The translations under genes and the position numbers were made by a program. A stretch of 64,000 bases of DNA, taken from assembly GCF_014646115.1 (NCBI RefSeq), contig NZ_BMMV01000008.1, positions 62,001-126,000 of the forward strand, given 5' to 3'. The notes beneath the pieces were generated by a model that was given only the letters and a program-made list of their open reading frames with translations, had not been told where the DNA came from and ran no database searches. Positions 50,698 to 58,950 of this stretch are shown here, in pieces. This stretch comes from Streptomyces camponoticapitis. Its GTDB lineage: Bacteria > Actinomycetota > Actinomycetes > Streptomycetales > Streptomycetaceae. How positions within the stretch are numbered: the first letter of the stretch is position 1; every line of letters starts with the position of its first letter.

Positions 50698-51585
50698 TTG
50701 ACGCTCCCCGACCGGCCGCGCAATCCCGTAGGCGGCCATGTTCCGGTGGCGGGCGGCCTCGCCCGTGTCGGGCTGGCCTGGGCGCGTGACATCGGCGCCG
50801 AGACCGTCCAGGTCTTCGTCGCCAACCCCAGGGGCTGGGCGACACCGGCCGGGAATCCGGCGCAGGACGAGCGGTTCCGCGCGGAGTGCGCGGCCGAGGG
50901 GCTCTCCGCGTACATCCACGCGCCCTACCTGATCAACTTCGGCTCCCACACACCGGAGACGGCCGAGAGGTCCGTGGATTCGCTGCGGCACAGCCTTCGC
51001 CGAGGGCGGGAGATCGGTGCGCCGGGCGTCGTGGTGCACACCGGTTCGGCGACCGGCGGGCGGACGCGCGAGGTGGCGCTGGCACAGGTACGGGAGCGGC
51101 TGCTGCCGCTCCTCGACGAGCTGACGCACGACGACGACCCGTATCTGCTGCTGGAGTCGACCGCGGGGCAGGGCTCCTCGCTCTGTTCGCTGGCCGAGGA
51201 CTTCGGTCCGTACTTCGCCGCGCTGGACTCGCACCCCAGGCTCGGTGTCTGCCTCGACACCTGCCACATCTTCGCGGCGGGCCACGATCTGGCCGCGCCC
51301 GGCGGGACCCACCGGACGCTGGACGAGCTCGTGGAGACCGTGGGTCCCGGGAGGCTGCGGCTGATCCACGCCAACGACTCCAAGGACGTCTGCGGCGCAC
51401 GCAAGGACCGGCATGTGAACGTCGGCGGGGGGCATATCGGCGAGGGGCCGTTCCGCGAGCTGTTCTCGCATCCGGCGACCGAGGGCGTGCCGCTGGTGAT
51501 CGAGACCCCCGGCGGCAAGGAGGGCCACGCGGCTGACGTGGCTCTTCTCAAGAAGCTGCGCGAGGACGGGCAGGCCCAAGGCTAG
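50698..51585 (+). CDS. endonuclease IV-like (AP endonuclease family 2) protein
   Basis: The 295-residue TIM-barrel protein resembles deoxyribonuclease IV, which cuts DNA at abasic sites using zinc. Metal-ligand-type motifs are seen: VVVHTGSA, LLLESTAGQGSSL, GVCLDTCHIFAAGHD, LIHANDSKDVCGARKDRHVNVGGGHIG and VIETPGG. Translation starts at TTG 50698, 3 nt past the kinase stop, with AAGGGAA upstream. Its TAG stop overlaps the stop of the convergent next gene. Confidence 0.9.
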   Translation: MTLPDRPRNPVGGHVPVAGGLARVGLAWARDIGAETVQVFVANPRGWATPAGNPAQDERFRAECAAEGLSAYIHAPYLINFGSHTPETAERSVDSLRHSLRRGREIGAPGVVVHTGSATGGRTREVALAQVRERLLPLLDELTHDDDPYLLLESTAGQGSSLCSLAEDFGPYFAALDSHPRLGVCLDTCHIFAAGHDLAAPGGTHRTLDELVETVGPGRLRLIHANDSKDVCGARKDRHVNVGGGHIGEGPFRELFSHPATEGVPLVIETPGGKEGHAADVALLKKLREDGQAQG

Positions 51586-52223
51586 AGCTCTGGACCGTCC
51601 CCGGGGCCTTCCTGGTAGGAGTAGCGCTCCTCGCCCCAGGGGTCGCCGATGTTGTGATAGCCGCGCTCCTCCCAGAAGCCTCGGCGGTCGGCGGTCATGT
51701 ACTCCACGCCCCGGACCCATTTCGGGCCCTTCCACGCGTAGAGATGCGGGACGACGAGGCGCAGCGGAAATCCGTGCTCGGCGGTGAGGAGTTCGCCGCC
51801 TTTGTGGGTGGCGAAGACGGACCGTTCCGATGCGAAGTCGGCGAGCCTGATATTGGCGCTGTAGCCGTACTCGGCCCAGACCATGACATGGGTCACGGTG
51901 GTCGCCGGCGGAGCCAGTTCCAGGATCGTACGGGCGAGTACACCGCCCCATTCGGCCCCGAGCATGCTGAATTTCGTCACGCAATGCAGATCGGCGACGA
52001 CCGTCGAGAACGGCAGGGCCGAAAACTCCTCGTGATTCCAGCAGCTCTTGCCACCGTCGGCCGTGGCGCCGAAGACCCGGAACTCCCAGCGGTCCGGTTT
52101 GAACTTGGGCACGGGTCCGTAATGGGTGACCGGCCAGCCGCGCTGGAGCCGCTGCCCCGGCGGAAGCCCGGACTGCGCCGACTCCCGCTCATCCCGGCTT
52201 TCCGGCTGACCCATGCCATCCAT
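51582..52223 (-). CDS. sulfite oxidase-like molybdopterin-domain protein
   Basis: The 213-residue protein belongs to the oxidoreductase molybdopterin-binding (sulfite oxidase/YedY-like) fold. LHCVTKFSMLGAEWGG carries Cys81, the expected Mo ligand. FPLRLVVPHLYAWKGPKWVRGVEYM is the typical C-terminal block. No signal peptide is seen, so it is likely cytoplasmic. Substrate unknown. The first Met and Met4 are both possible starts. Its end overlaps the convergent nuclease gene at a shared CTAG. Confidence 0.88.
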   Translation of the reverse strand: MDGMGQPESRDERESAQSGLPPGQRLQRGWPVTHYGPVPKFKPDRWEFRVFGATADGGKSCWNHEEFSALPFSTVVADLHCVTKFSMLGAEWGGVLARTILELAPPATTVTHVMVWAEYGYSANIRLADFASERSVFATHKGGELLTAEHGFPLRLVVPHLYAWKGPKWVRGVEYMTADRRGFWEERGYHNIGDPWGEERYSYQEGPGDGPEL

Positions 52224-52365
52224 GGTGACAGACCGCGAAGGGTGGTCATGACCAGGTACGGCCCGATTCGGGCAACTACTACTAAGGATGGACTTACTGG
52301 ACGCTTTTCAAGCCTGGTGCGAGGATGCGCGAACTGCCAGTCCCCGCGCGGAAGGAGCCTCTGCG

Positions 52366-52845
52366 ATGCAGGGCGACCCCGAGGTCATCGAGTTCCTGAA
52401 TGAGCAGCTGACCGCCGAATTGACCGCGATCAACCAGTACTTCCTGCACGCGAAAATGCAGGAGAACTTCGGCTGGACGAAGCTCGCGAAGTACACCCGG
52501 GCCGAGTCGTTCGACGAAATGAGGCACGCGGAGGTTCTGACCGACCGGATTCTCTTCCTGGACGGCCTGCCGAATTATCAGCGACTTTTCCATGTACGTG
52601 TCGGCCAGACCGTCACCGAGATGTTCAACGCCGACCGGCAGATCGAGATCGAGGCGATCGACCGGCTGCGGCGCGGGGTCGAGGTCATGCGCGCGAAGTC
52701 CGACATCACTTCCGCGAAGATCTTCGAGTCGATCCTCAAGGACGAGGAGCACCACATCGACTATCTCGACACCCAGCTGGATCTGATCGAGAAGCTCGGT
52801 GAGCCGCTGTACATCGCCCAGCTGATCGAGCAGCCGGACAGCTGA
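52366..52845 (+). CDS. bfr: bacterioferritin
   Basis: Bacterioferritin stores iron as a 24-mer with heme at subunit interfaces. The 159-residue protein has ferroxidase ligands in ELTAINQYFLHA (Glu18), ESFDEMRHAE (Glu, His) and LKDEEHHIDYL (Glu, His). The heme-ligand Met is the one in DEMRHAE. The ATG at 52366 has GGAAGGAG upstream; an upstream in-frame ATG at 52288 gives an unconserved extension. It converges with bfd. Confidence 0.96.
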   Translation: MQGDPEVIEFLNEQLTAELTAINQYFLHAKMQENFGWTKLAKYTRAESFDEMRHAEVLTDRILFLDGLPNYQRLFHVRVGQTVTEMFNADRQIEIEAIDRLRRGVEVMRAKSDITSAKIFESILKDEEHHIDYLDTQLDLIEKLGEPLYIAQLIEQPDS

Positions 52846-52871
52846 CGGGCGACCGACGGCGCGACCGTGCG

Positions 52872-53192
52872 TCAGGCGGCTTCCAGGCCCGCCGAGGTGG
52901 CCGCGGTCGGTACGGCACCGGACTGTGCGAGCACCGGCTGTGCGAGCACCGGCTGAGGGGTCGTCGGCCGCGAAATCGCCGTCTCCGCGATCGCGGGCTC
53001 CGTCGCCGCCCCCAGCAGCTCGCGGCGCGGACAGCCGCCGCGCCCGAGGAGCGACTGGATGCTGCGTACGCACGACCCGCAGTCCGTGCCGGCCTTCGAG
53101 GCCGAGGCGATCTGGCGGGGGGTGCACGCACCCGCCTCCGCGTGTTCACGCACCTGCTGCTCGGTGATGCCGAAGCATGAGCAGATGTACAC
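52872..53192 (-). CDS. bfd: bacterioferritin-associated ferredoxin Bfd
   Basis: Bfd gives electrons to bacterioferritin for iron release. The [2Fe-2S] ligands are Cys4, Cys6, Cys38 and Cys41 (CSC ... CGSC). The Fer2_BFD domain fills residues 1-55; a ~50-residue Ala/Pro/Thr tail with a QPVLAQPVLAQ repeat follows. I place the start at GTG 53192, which has GGGAGG 7 nt upstream, rather than the GTG at 53201. An iron box lies about 55 nt upstream, so it is likely induced by low iron. Confidence 0.92.
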   Translation of the reverse strand: MYICSCFGITEQQVREHAEAGACTPRQIASASKAGTDCGSCVRSIQSLLGRGGCPRRELLGAATEPAIAETAISRPTTPQPVLAQPVLAQSGAVPTAATSAGLEAA

Positions 53193-53245
53193 GCGGTTCA
53201 CCTCCCGGCGGGATCGTTGGCTGGCGCCGTCCCCGTACTGAACGG

Positions 53246-53264
53246 TGAGGCAAACCTAACCTTA
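53246..53264 (-). promoter_or_regulatory. iron box (IdeR/DmdR type) upstream of bfd
   Basis: On the minus strand TAAGGTTAGGTTTGCCTCA matches 14 of 19 positions of the actinobacterial consensus TTAGGTTAGGCTAACCTAA. It lies upstream of bfd only; bfr, which converges, has no such box in its own upstream region. Confidence 0.75.
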
Positions 53265-53302
53265 CCCGCCGCCCGGCGCACGCGACAGGCCCCCGTACGT
53301 GG

Positions 53303-53337
53303 GTGGGGCGCGGATCACATCGCGATCCGCGCCCCAC
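53303..53337 (-). terminator. terminator after the DAHP synthase gene
   Basis: A perfect 14-bp stem (53303-53316 with 53324-53337) and 7-nt loop lies 42 nt past the stop codon, between it and the bfd iron box. Confidence 0.85.
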
Positions 53338-53378
53338 TTCTGTATCTGTCCGCGTGCCTGCCGCGGCCCCGTGACGCC

Positions 53379-54734
53379 CTACTGCGCCCGGTACATCTCC
53401 GCGACCAGGAAGGCCAGATCGAGCGACTGGCTCCGGTTGAGCCGGGGGTCGCAGGCCGTCTCGTACCGCTGGTGCAGGTCGTCGACGAAGATCTCGTCGC
53501 CGCCGCCCACACACTCGGTGACGTCCTCGCCGGTGAGCTCGACGTGGATGCCGCCCGGGTGCGTCCCGAGGGCCTTGTGGACCTCGAAGAAGCCCTTGAC
53601 CTCGTCGAGCACGTCGTCGAACCGGCGGGTCTTGTGGCCGGACGCCGCCTCGAAGGTGTTGCCGTGCATCGGGTCGGTCACCCACGCCACGGTCGCACCG
53701 GAGGCGGTGACCTTCTCGACCAGCTCGGGGAGCTTGTCCCTGACCTTGTCGGCGCCCATCCGGACGACGAAGGTCAGCCGGCCGGGCTCCCGCTCGGGGT
53801 CGAGCCGGTCGATGTAGCTGAGCGCGTCGTCCACGGTCGTCGTGGGGCCGAGCTTGATGCCGATCGGGTTGGCGATCCGCGAGGCGAACTCGATGTGCGC
53901 GCCGTCCAGTTGACGGGTGCGCTCGCCGATCCAGACCATGTGGCCCGAGACGTCGTAGAGCTTGCCGGTGCGCGAGTCGACGCGGGTCAGCGCCGACTCG
54001 TAGTCGAGGAGCAGCGCCTCGTGCGAGGAGAAGAACTCGACCGTACGGAACTCCGCCGGGTCGGTGCCCGCCGCCTTCATGAAGTTCAGCGCGTTGTCGA
54101 TCTCGCGGGCGAGCCGCTCGTAACGCTGGCCGGACGGTGACGACTTCACGAAGTCCTGGTTCCAGGCGTGCACCTGGCGCAGGTCCGCGTAGCCACCGGT
54201 GGTGAAGGCACGCACCAGGTTGAGCGTCGCGGCGGACGCGTGGTACATCCGCTTCAGACGCTCGGGGTCCGGGACCCTGGCCGCCTCGGTGAAGGCGAAG
54301 CCGTTGACGGAGTCGCCGCGGTAGGTCGGCAGCGTCACGCCGTCACGCGTCTCGGTGGGCTTGGAACGCGGCTTCGAGTACTGGCCCGCGATCCGGCCCA
54401 CCTTCACCACCGGCACGGACGCCGCGTAGGTGAGGACGGCGCCCATCTGGAGCAGGGTCTTGAGCTTGCTGCGGATCTGCTCGGCGGACACGCCGTCGAA
54501 GGCCTCGGCGCAGTCGCCGCCCTGGAGCAGGAATGCCTCGCCCTTGGCGACGGCTCCCATCCTGGCGCGCAGCTGGTCGCACTCGCCCGCGAAGACGAGC
54601 GGCGGATAGCTTTCGAGCTCCGCGACGGCGGCGCGCAGGGCCTCGGCATCGGGATACTCGGGCTGCTGCGCCGCGGGGAGGTCTCGCCAGGTCGCCTGCT
54701 CGGCGGGTGCTCGGGTGTCAGCGTTCACGGTCAC
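53379..54734 (-). CDS. aroH: class II 3-deoxy-7-phosphoheptulonate (DAHP) synthase
   Basis: This first shikimate-pathway enzyme condenses phosphoenolpyruvate and erythrose 4-phosphate. The 451-residue class II (plant-like) enzyme has FLLQGGDCAEAF, VGRIAGQYSKPRSKP, YRGDSVNGF, SSHEALLLDYE, WIGERTRQLDGAH and WVTDPMHGNT. The start is GTG 54734. It diverges from the trp leader, so aromatic precursor supply and tryptophan synthesis share one intergenic region. Confidence 0.96.
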   Translation of the reverse strand: MTVNADTRAPAEQATWRDLPAAQQPEYPDAEALRAAVAELESYPPLVFAGECDQLRARMGAVAKGEAFLLQGGDCAEAFDGVSAEQIRSKLKTLLQMGAVLTYAASVPVVKVGRIAGQYSKPRSKPTETRDGVTLPTYRGDSVNGFAFTEAARVPDPERLKRMYHASAATLNLVRAFTTGGYADLRQVHAWNQDFVKSSPSGQRYERLAREIDNALNFMKAAGTDPAEFRTVEFFSSHEALLLDYESALTRVDSRTGKLYDVSGHMVWIGERTRQLDGAHIEFASRIANPIGIKLGPTTTVDDALSYIDRLDPEREPGRLTFVVRMGADKVRDKLPELVEKVTASGATVAWVTDPMHGNTFEAASGHKTRRFDDVLDEVKGFFEVHKALGTHPGGIHVELTGEDVTECVGGGDEIFVDDLHQRYETACDPRLNRSQSLDLAFLVAEMYRAQ

Positions 54735-54806
54735 GCGGACAACATTACGGGGTCACGGGAGCCGTCCATGCCCTCTCTCAGTGGTTGAGACGTCCGCGCG
54801 CGGTCG

Positions 54807-54835
54807 TTTCACGGGCGGGGGATGTCGGTTATGCT
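54807..54835 (+). promoter_or_regulatory. trp leader promoter
   Basis: TTTCAC (54807-54812) and TATGCT (54830-54835) with a 17-nt spacer. Seven bases separate the -10 box from the trpL ATG, so the leader peptide mRNA probably starts at its own initiation codon. Confidence 0.7.
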
Positions 54836-54842
54836 CCGCGGC

Positions 54843-54899
54843 ATGTTGACGCAGCTGAACCAGGCTTGGTGGTGGACCGCACATCCGGCGGTCCGCTGA
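54843..54899 (+). CDS. trpL: trp operon leader peptide
   Basis: The 18-residue peptide MLTQLNQAWWWTAHPAVR has three consecutive Trp codons. The WWWTAHPA block is shared with the known leader of Streptomyces venezuelae trpEG. Ribosome stalling at these codons under tryptophan shortage would favour the antiterminator. A 7-bp hairpin (GGACCGC 54874-54880 / GCGGTCC 54888-54894) directly follows the Trp codons. No ribosome site is present. Confidence 0.92.
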   Translation: MLTQLNQAWWWTAHPAVR

Positions 54900-54923
54900 T
54901 TCACGCGCTCGACACCGAATCGC

Positions 54924-54946
54924 AAGGCCGCCCGAGGGGCGGCCTT
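54924..54946 (+). terminator. trp attenuator terminator
   Basis: AAGGCCGCCC (54924-54933) and GGGCGGCCTT (54937-54946) form a perfect 10-bp stem with a 3-nt loop, followed by CCGTGTTT. It lies between trpL and trpE and is the conditional stop of the attenuator. Confidence 0.88.
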
Positions 54947-55023
54947 CCGTGTTTCCCGGCCCGTCGGCCGGCACGGACCGGGAATCGGGGCCGTTCCTCT
55001 CCTCCGGAAGGAACCCACCCCGT

Positions 55024-56979
55024 ATGGACACCACTCGCACGGACACCATCCGCACCGACACCCGCGCACTCCTGGCGAGACTCCTCGACGACGACTGCCC
55101 GCCCTTCGCCCTGCTGCGCCGCCGCGCGCCGGGGCGCGACCACGACACCGTCGAGCTGCTCGTCGGCGACGTGCGCGAGGCGGCGCGGCTGGCCGACATC
55201 CCGGCCGACGACGAGCGCCCCTCGCTCGCCCTGGTGCCGTTCCGGCAGATCCGGGAGCGCGGCTTCGAGGCGCACGACGACGGCACCCCGCTGGCGGTGC
55301 TGGTCGCCGACGAGTCGTACGAGCTGCCGCTCGCCGAGGTACTCGCGCGTCTTCCCGCGCACCGCGTCCAGGTCGAGGACGGCGCCTTCGACGTCGACGA
55401 CGAGCGATACGCGGAAATCGTCCGGCGTGTCGTCGAGGACGAGATCGGGCGCGGCGAGGGCGCCAACTTCGTCATCCGGCGGACCTTCGAGGGCCGGATC
55501 CCCGGTTTCGGGCGCGCCGACGCGCTCGCGCTCTTCCGGCGGCTGCTGGCCGGTGAGCGGGGCGCGTACTGGACCTATGTGGTGCACACCGGGAACGAGG
55601 GCGGTCGGACCCTGGTCGGGGCGAGCCCCGAGGTGCATGTGCGGATGAGCGGCGGCACCGTCGTGATGAATCCCATCAGCGGGACCTTCCGCTATCCGCC
55701 CGAGGGGCCGACCGCCGAGGGGCTGCTCGACTTCCTCGGTGACCGCAAGGAGACCGACGAGCTGTCGATGGTCGTGGACGAGGAACTCAAGATGATGTGC
55801 ACCGTCGGCGACATGGGCGGGGTGGTGATCGGTCCCCGGCTCAAGGAGATGGCTCATCTCGCGCACACGGAGTACGAGTTGCGCGGGCGGACCTCGCTCG
55901 ACGTGCGTGACGTCCTGCGGGAGACGATGTTCGCCGCGACCGTCACCGGGTCGCCCGTGCAGAACGCGTGCCGCGTCATCGCGCGGCACGAACCGCCGGG
56001 GCCGGACGGCAAGGGGCGCGGCTACTACGCGGGAGCACTGGCCCTCGTGGGAAGGGACCCGGGCGGGGCGCAGACCCTCGACTCCCCGATCCTGATCCGG
56101 ACGGCCGACATCGACGCCGACGGCGGACTGCGCGTGCCGGTCGGAGCCACGCTCGTACGCCACTCCGACCCGGCGAGCGAGGTCGCCGAGACGCACGCCA
56201 AGGCGGCGGGGGTGCTGACGGCGCTGGGCGTGCACGCCGGGCGGCCGGGCGGCTCCTCCGTACGGAAGGCGCTCGCGGACGACCCGCGTGTGCGGGCGGC
56301 GCTGGACTCGCGGCGCGTGCGGCTGGCGCCGTTCTGGCTGAGGATGCAGGAGCGGTCGGCGTCGCTGACGGGGCACGCGCTGGTCGTCGACAGCGAGGAC
56401 ACCTTCACGTCGATGCTCGCGCACCTGCTGCGATCGGCCGGTCTGGAGGTGACCGTACGGCGGTACGACGAACCGGGCTTCAGTACGGAGGCGGCGCTCG
56501 CGCACCGGGGGCCCGTGGTGCTCGGCCCGGGGCCGGGAGACCCGTCCGACGCGGCCGATCCGCGGATGCGCACGCTGCGCGCGCTGACCGCCGCGTTGCT
56601 GCGTGAACACCGGCACGGGCTGCTGGGAGTCTGCCTCGGCAACGAGCTGATCGCGGCGGAGCTGGGGCTCGGGACGGCGCGCAAACGGCTGCCGTACCAG
56701 GGCGCGCAGACCACGATCGAGCTCTTCGGCCGCACGGAGACCGTCGGCTTCTACAACAGCTTCACCGCCCGCTGCGACGACGCGGGTGCGGCCGCGCTGG
56801 CGGCGCGCGGCATCGAGGTGAGCCGGGACGGTGCGGGAGAGGTGCACGCGCTGCGCGGGCCGGGCTTCGCCGGGGTCCAGTTCCACCCGGAGTCCGTACT
56901 GACGCTGCGCGGGCCGGAGATCGTCGGTGATCTCGTCGCCGGCGCGATGCGCGGCAGTGGGGCGGAGCGCCTGCGCTGA
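55024..56979 (+). CDS. trpE: fused anthranilate synthase TrpE-TrpG
   Basis: The 651-residue enzyme makes anthranilate from chorismate and glutamine. The N-terminal chorismate-binding domain (about 1-430) shows NPISGTFRYPPEGP, DRKETDELSMVVDEELKM and GSPVQNACRVI. The C-terminal class I glutamine amidotransferase domain (about 455-650) shows LGPGPGDPSD, the nucleophile motif GVCLGNEL and FHPESVLT. The residue after GVCLG is Asn-Glu where His-Gln is usual. The ATG at 55024 has GGAAGGAA upstream. It is controlled by the attenuator. Confidence 0.94.
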   Translation: MDTTRTDTIRTDTRALLARLLDDDCPPFALLRRRAPGRDHDTVELLVGDVREAARLADIPADDERPSLALVPFRQIRERGFEAHDDGTPLAVLVADESYELPLAEVLARLPAHRVQVEDGAFDVDDERYAEIVRRVVEDEIGRGEGANFVIRRTFEGRIPGFGRADALALFRRLLAGERGAYWTYVVHTGNEGGRTLVGASPEVHVRMSGGTVVMNPISGTFRYPPEGPTAEGLLDFLGDRKETDELSMVVDEELKMMCTVGDMGGVVIGPRLKEMAHLAHTEYELRGRTSLDVRDVLRETMFAATVTGSPVQNACRVIARHEPPGPDGKGRGYYAGALALVGRDPGGAQTLDSPILIRTADIDADGGLRVPVGATLVRHSDPASEVAETHAKAAGVLTALGVHAGRPGGSSVRKALADDPRVRAALDSRRVRLAPFWLRMQERSASLTGHALVVDSEDTFTSMLAHLLRSAGLEVTVRRYDEPGFSTEAALAHRGPVVLGPGPGDPSDAADPRMRTLRALTAALLREHRHGLLGVCLGNELIAAELGLGTARKRLPYQGAQTTIELFGRTETVGFYNSFTARCDDAGAAALAARGIEVSRDGAGEVHALRGPGFAGVQFHPESVLTLRGPEIVGDLVAGAMRGSGAERLR

Positions 56980-56996
56980 CCGACCGACCGGCGCAG

Positions 56997-57040
56997 GGCC
57001 GGCCGTCCGTACGCCACCGCGCGTACGTACGGCCGGGGCC
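56997..57040. terminator. bidirectional hairpin between trpE and pfkA
   Basis: The arms GGCCGGCCGTCCGTACGC (56997-57014) and GCGTACGTACGGCCGGGGCC (57021-57040) pair with two small bulges. The two genes converge here, so it can serve both. Confidence 0.7.
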
Positions 57041-57049
57041 GGTGACCGG

Positions 57050-58078
57050 TCAGCCGAAGAAGACGCCGACTTCCTTGTAGAGCTCCGGCTGGACGGTCTT
57101 GAGCTCCGCGATGGCCTCCGCGATCGGGACCCGCACGATGTCCGTGCCGCGCAGGGCGACCATCTTGCCGAAATCGCCGTCCCGTACGGCGTCGATCGCG
57201 TGCAGCCCGAAGCGCGTGGCCAGCCAGCGGTCGAAGGCGCTCGGCGTACCACCGCGCTGCACATGGCCGAGGACGGTGGTCCGCGCCTCCTTGCCGGTGC
57301 GCTTCTCGATCTCCTTGGCGAGCCACTCGCCGACGCCCGACAGCCGCACATGACCGAAGGAGTCCAGCGTCCCGTCCTTGAGGATCACATCGCCGTCCTT
57401 GGGCATCGCGCCCTCCGCGATGACGACTATCGGCGCGTAGGAGGCCTTGAAACGGGAGGTCACCCAGGCGCAGACCTGGTCGACGTCGAAGCGCTGTTCC
57501 GGGATGAGGATGACGTTCGCGCCGCCCGCGAGACCCGAGTGCAGGGCGATCCAGCCCGCGTGCCGCCCCATCACCTCGCAGACGAGGACGCGCATGTGCG
57601 ACTCGGCGGTGGTGTGGAGGCGGTCGATGGCCTCGGTCGCGATGCCGACCGCCGTGTCGAAGCCGAAGGTGTAGTCGGTCGCCGACAGGTCGTTGTCGAT
57701 GGTCTTGGGCACGCCGACACAGGGCACGTCGTGCACGTCGGAGAGCTGGGCCGCCACGCCCAGGGTGTCCTCGCCGCCGATCACGATGAGCGCGTCGACC
57801 CCGCCGCCCGCGAGGTTCTCCTTGATCCGGCGGATGCCGTCGGCCGTCTTGAGGGGATTGGTGCGTGAGGATCCGAGGATGGTGCCACCGCGGGGCAGGA
57901 TGCCCCGCACCGTGGGGATGTCGAGCCGTACGGTGTCGCCTTCCAGCGGTCCGCGCCAGCCGTCCCGGAAGCCGGTGAACTCGTACCCGTACTCCTGGAC
58001 GCCTTTGCGTACGATTCCTCGAATGACCGCATTGAGCCCTGGGCAGTCGCCGCCCCCGGTCAATACTCCGACCCGCAT
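57050..58078 (-). CDS. pfkA: 6-phosphofructokinase, PPi-type motif residues
   Basis: This 342-residue enzyme phosphorylates fructose 6-phosphate in glycolysis. It has RVGVLTGGGDCPGLNAVIRG, IGGEDTLGVAA, GVPKTIDNDLSATDYTFGFDTAV and GHVQRGGTPSAFDR. In the E. coli numbering used for this family, position 104 is Asp (GGED) and 124 is Lys (PKTIDND). Asp104 with Lys124 is the pattern of pyrophosphate-dependent enzymes; ATP-dependent actinobacterial ones usually have Gly104 with Lys124. The ATG at 58078 has GAAGGGAAG upstream. Confidence 0.92.
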   Translation of the reverse strand: MRVGVLTGGGDCPGLNAVIRGIVRKGVQEYGYEFTGFRDGWRGPLEGDTVRLDIPTVRGILPRGGTILGSSRTNPLKTADGIRRIKENLAGGGVDALIVIGGEDTLGVAAQLSDVHDVPCVGVPKTIDNDLSATDYTFGFDTAVGIATEAIDRLHTTAESHMRVLVCEVMGRHAGWIALHSGLAGGANVILIPEQRFDVDQVCAWVTSRFKASYAPIVVIAEGAMPKDGDVILKDGTLDSFGHVRLSGVGEWLAKEIEKRTGKEARTTVLGHVQRGGTPSAFDRWLATRFGLHAIDAVRDGDFGKMVALRGTDIVRVPIAEAIAELKTVQPELYKEVGVFFG

Positions 58079-58233
58079 GGAAACACTTCCCTTCGCCGTC
58101 GGTGACGCACCTGAGCCACACCTGAGTGACACAGGTCACCCCGGCATGGTGCGCAGGCTCATTTCCGTAACACCAGAGGGCGGTGGGAGGCGGTTGCCGA
58201 TCAACTGGGGCACGCAGGGTGGAACGGGGGCGC

Positions 58234-58950
58234 TCACACGTCGTCGAGGCCGCGCTCGATCGCGTACCGCACCAGCTCCACACGGTTGTGCAACTGGAGC
58301 TTGCCGAGGGTGTTCTGTACGTGGTTCTGCACCGTGCGGTGCGAGATGACCAGGCGCTCGGCGATCTGCTTGTACGAGAGCCCCTTGGCGACCAGACGCA
58401 GCACCTCGGTCTCGCGGTCGGTCAGTCGGGGCGCCTTGGGCTCGTCCGACGCGGCGGGGGCGGGCTCCGAGGCGAGCCTGCGGTACTCGCCGAGGACCAG
58501 TCCGGCGAGCCCGGGGGTGAAGACCGGGTCGCCCGCGGCGGTACGGCGTACCGCGTCGGTCAGCTCGGCCGTACTGGCCGACTTCAGCAGATAGCCGGTG
58601 GCGCCGGACTTCACCGCTTCGAGTACGTCGGCGTGCTCACCGCTCGCCGAGAGGACCAGGACCCGCGGACCGGGCCGGGAGCCCACCAGTTCCTTGCAGA
58701 CCTGGACGCCGGGCATGCCGGGCAGATTGAGGTCGAGGACGATCACGTCGGGGGTGGTGGCCGTCGCGCGGCGCACCGCCTGGGGGCCGTCGCCTGCCGT
58801 CGCCACGACGTCGAAGCCGGCCTCGGTCAGGTCGCGGGCGACGGCGTCGCGCCACATGGGGTGGTCGTCGACGACCATCACGCGCGTCGGAACCTCCCCG
58901 GCGCCGGCCGCGCCCCCGCCCCGCTCGTTCTTCTCCGTCTGCTCGCTCAT
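58234..58950 (-). CDS. macR: MacR-like NarL/LuxR-family response regulator
   Basis: The 238-residue regulator has a receiver domain (about 21-140) with acidic pocket VVDDHP and phospho-acceptor Asp73 (VIVLDLNLPG), then a LuxR-type helix-turn-helix (about 173-235) with LTDRETEVLRLVAKGLSYKQIAERL. Position between pfkA and a HisKA_3 kinase matches MacRS of S. coelicolor, which affects morphogenesis and actinorhodin. The start overlaps the kinase stop by 4 nt. Confidence 0.9.
   Translation of the reverse strand: MSEQTEKNERGGGAAGAGEVPTRVMVVDDHPMWRDAVARDLTEAGFDVVATAGDGPQAVRRATATTPDVIVLDLNLPGMPGVQVCKELVGSRPGPRVLVLSASGEHADVLEAVKSGATGYLLKSASTAELTDAVRRTAAGDPVFTPGLAGLVLGEYRRLASEPAPAASDEPKAPRLTDRETEVLRLVAKGLSYKQIAERLVISHRTVQNHVQNTLGKLQLHNRVELVRYAIERGLDDV

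Noticed and set aside
54901..57351. 816-codon minus-strand frame over trpE
   Set aside because: Shadow of trpE; no ribosome site or recognised family.
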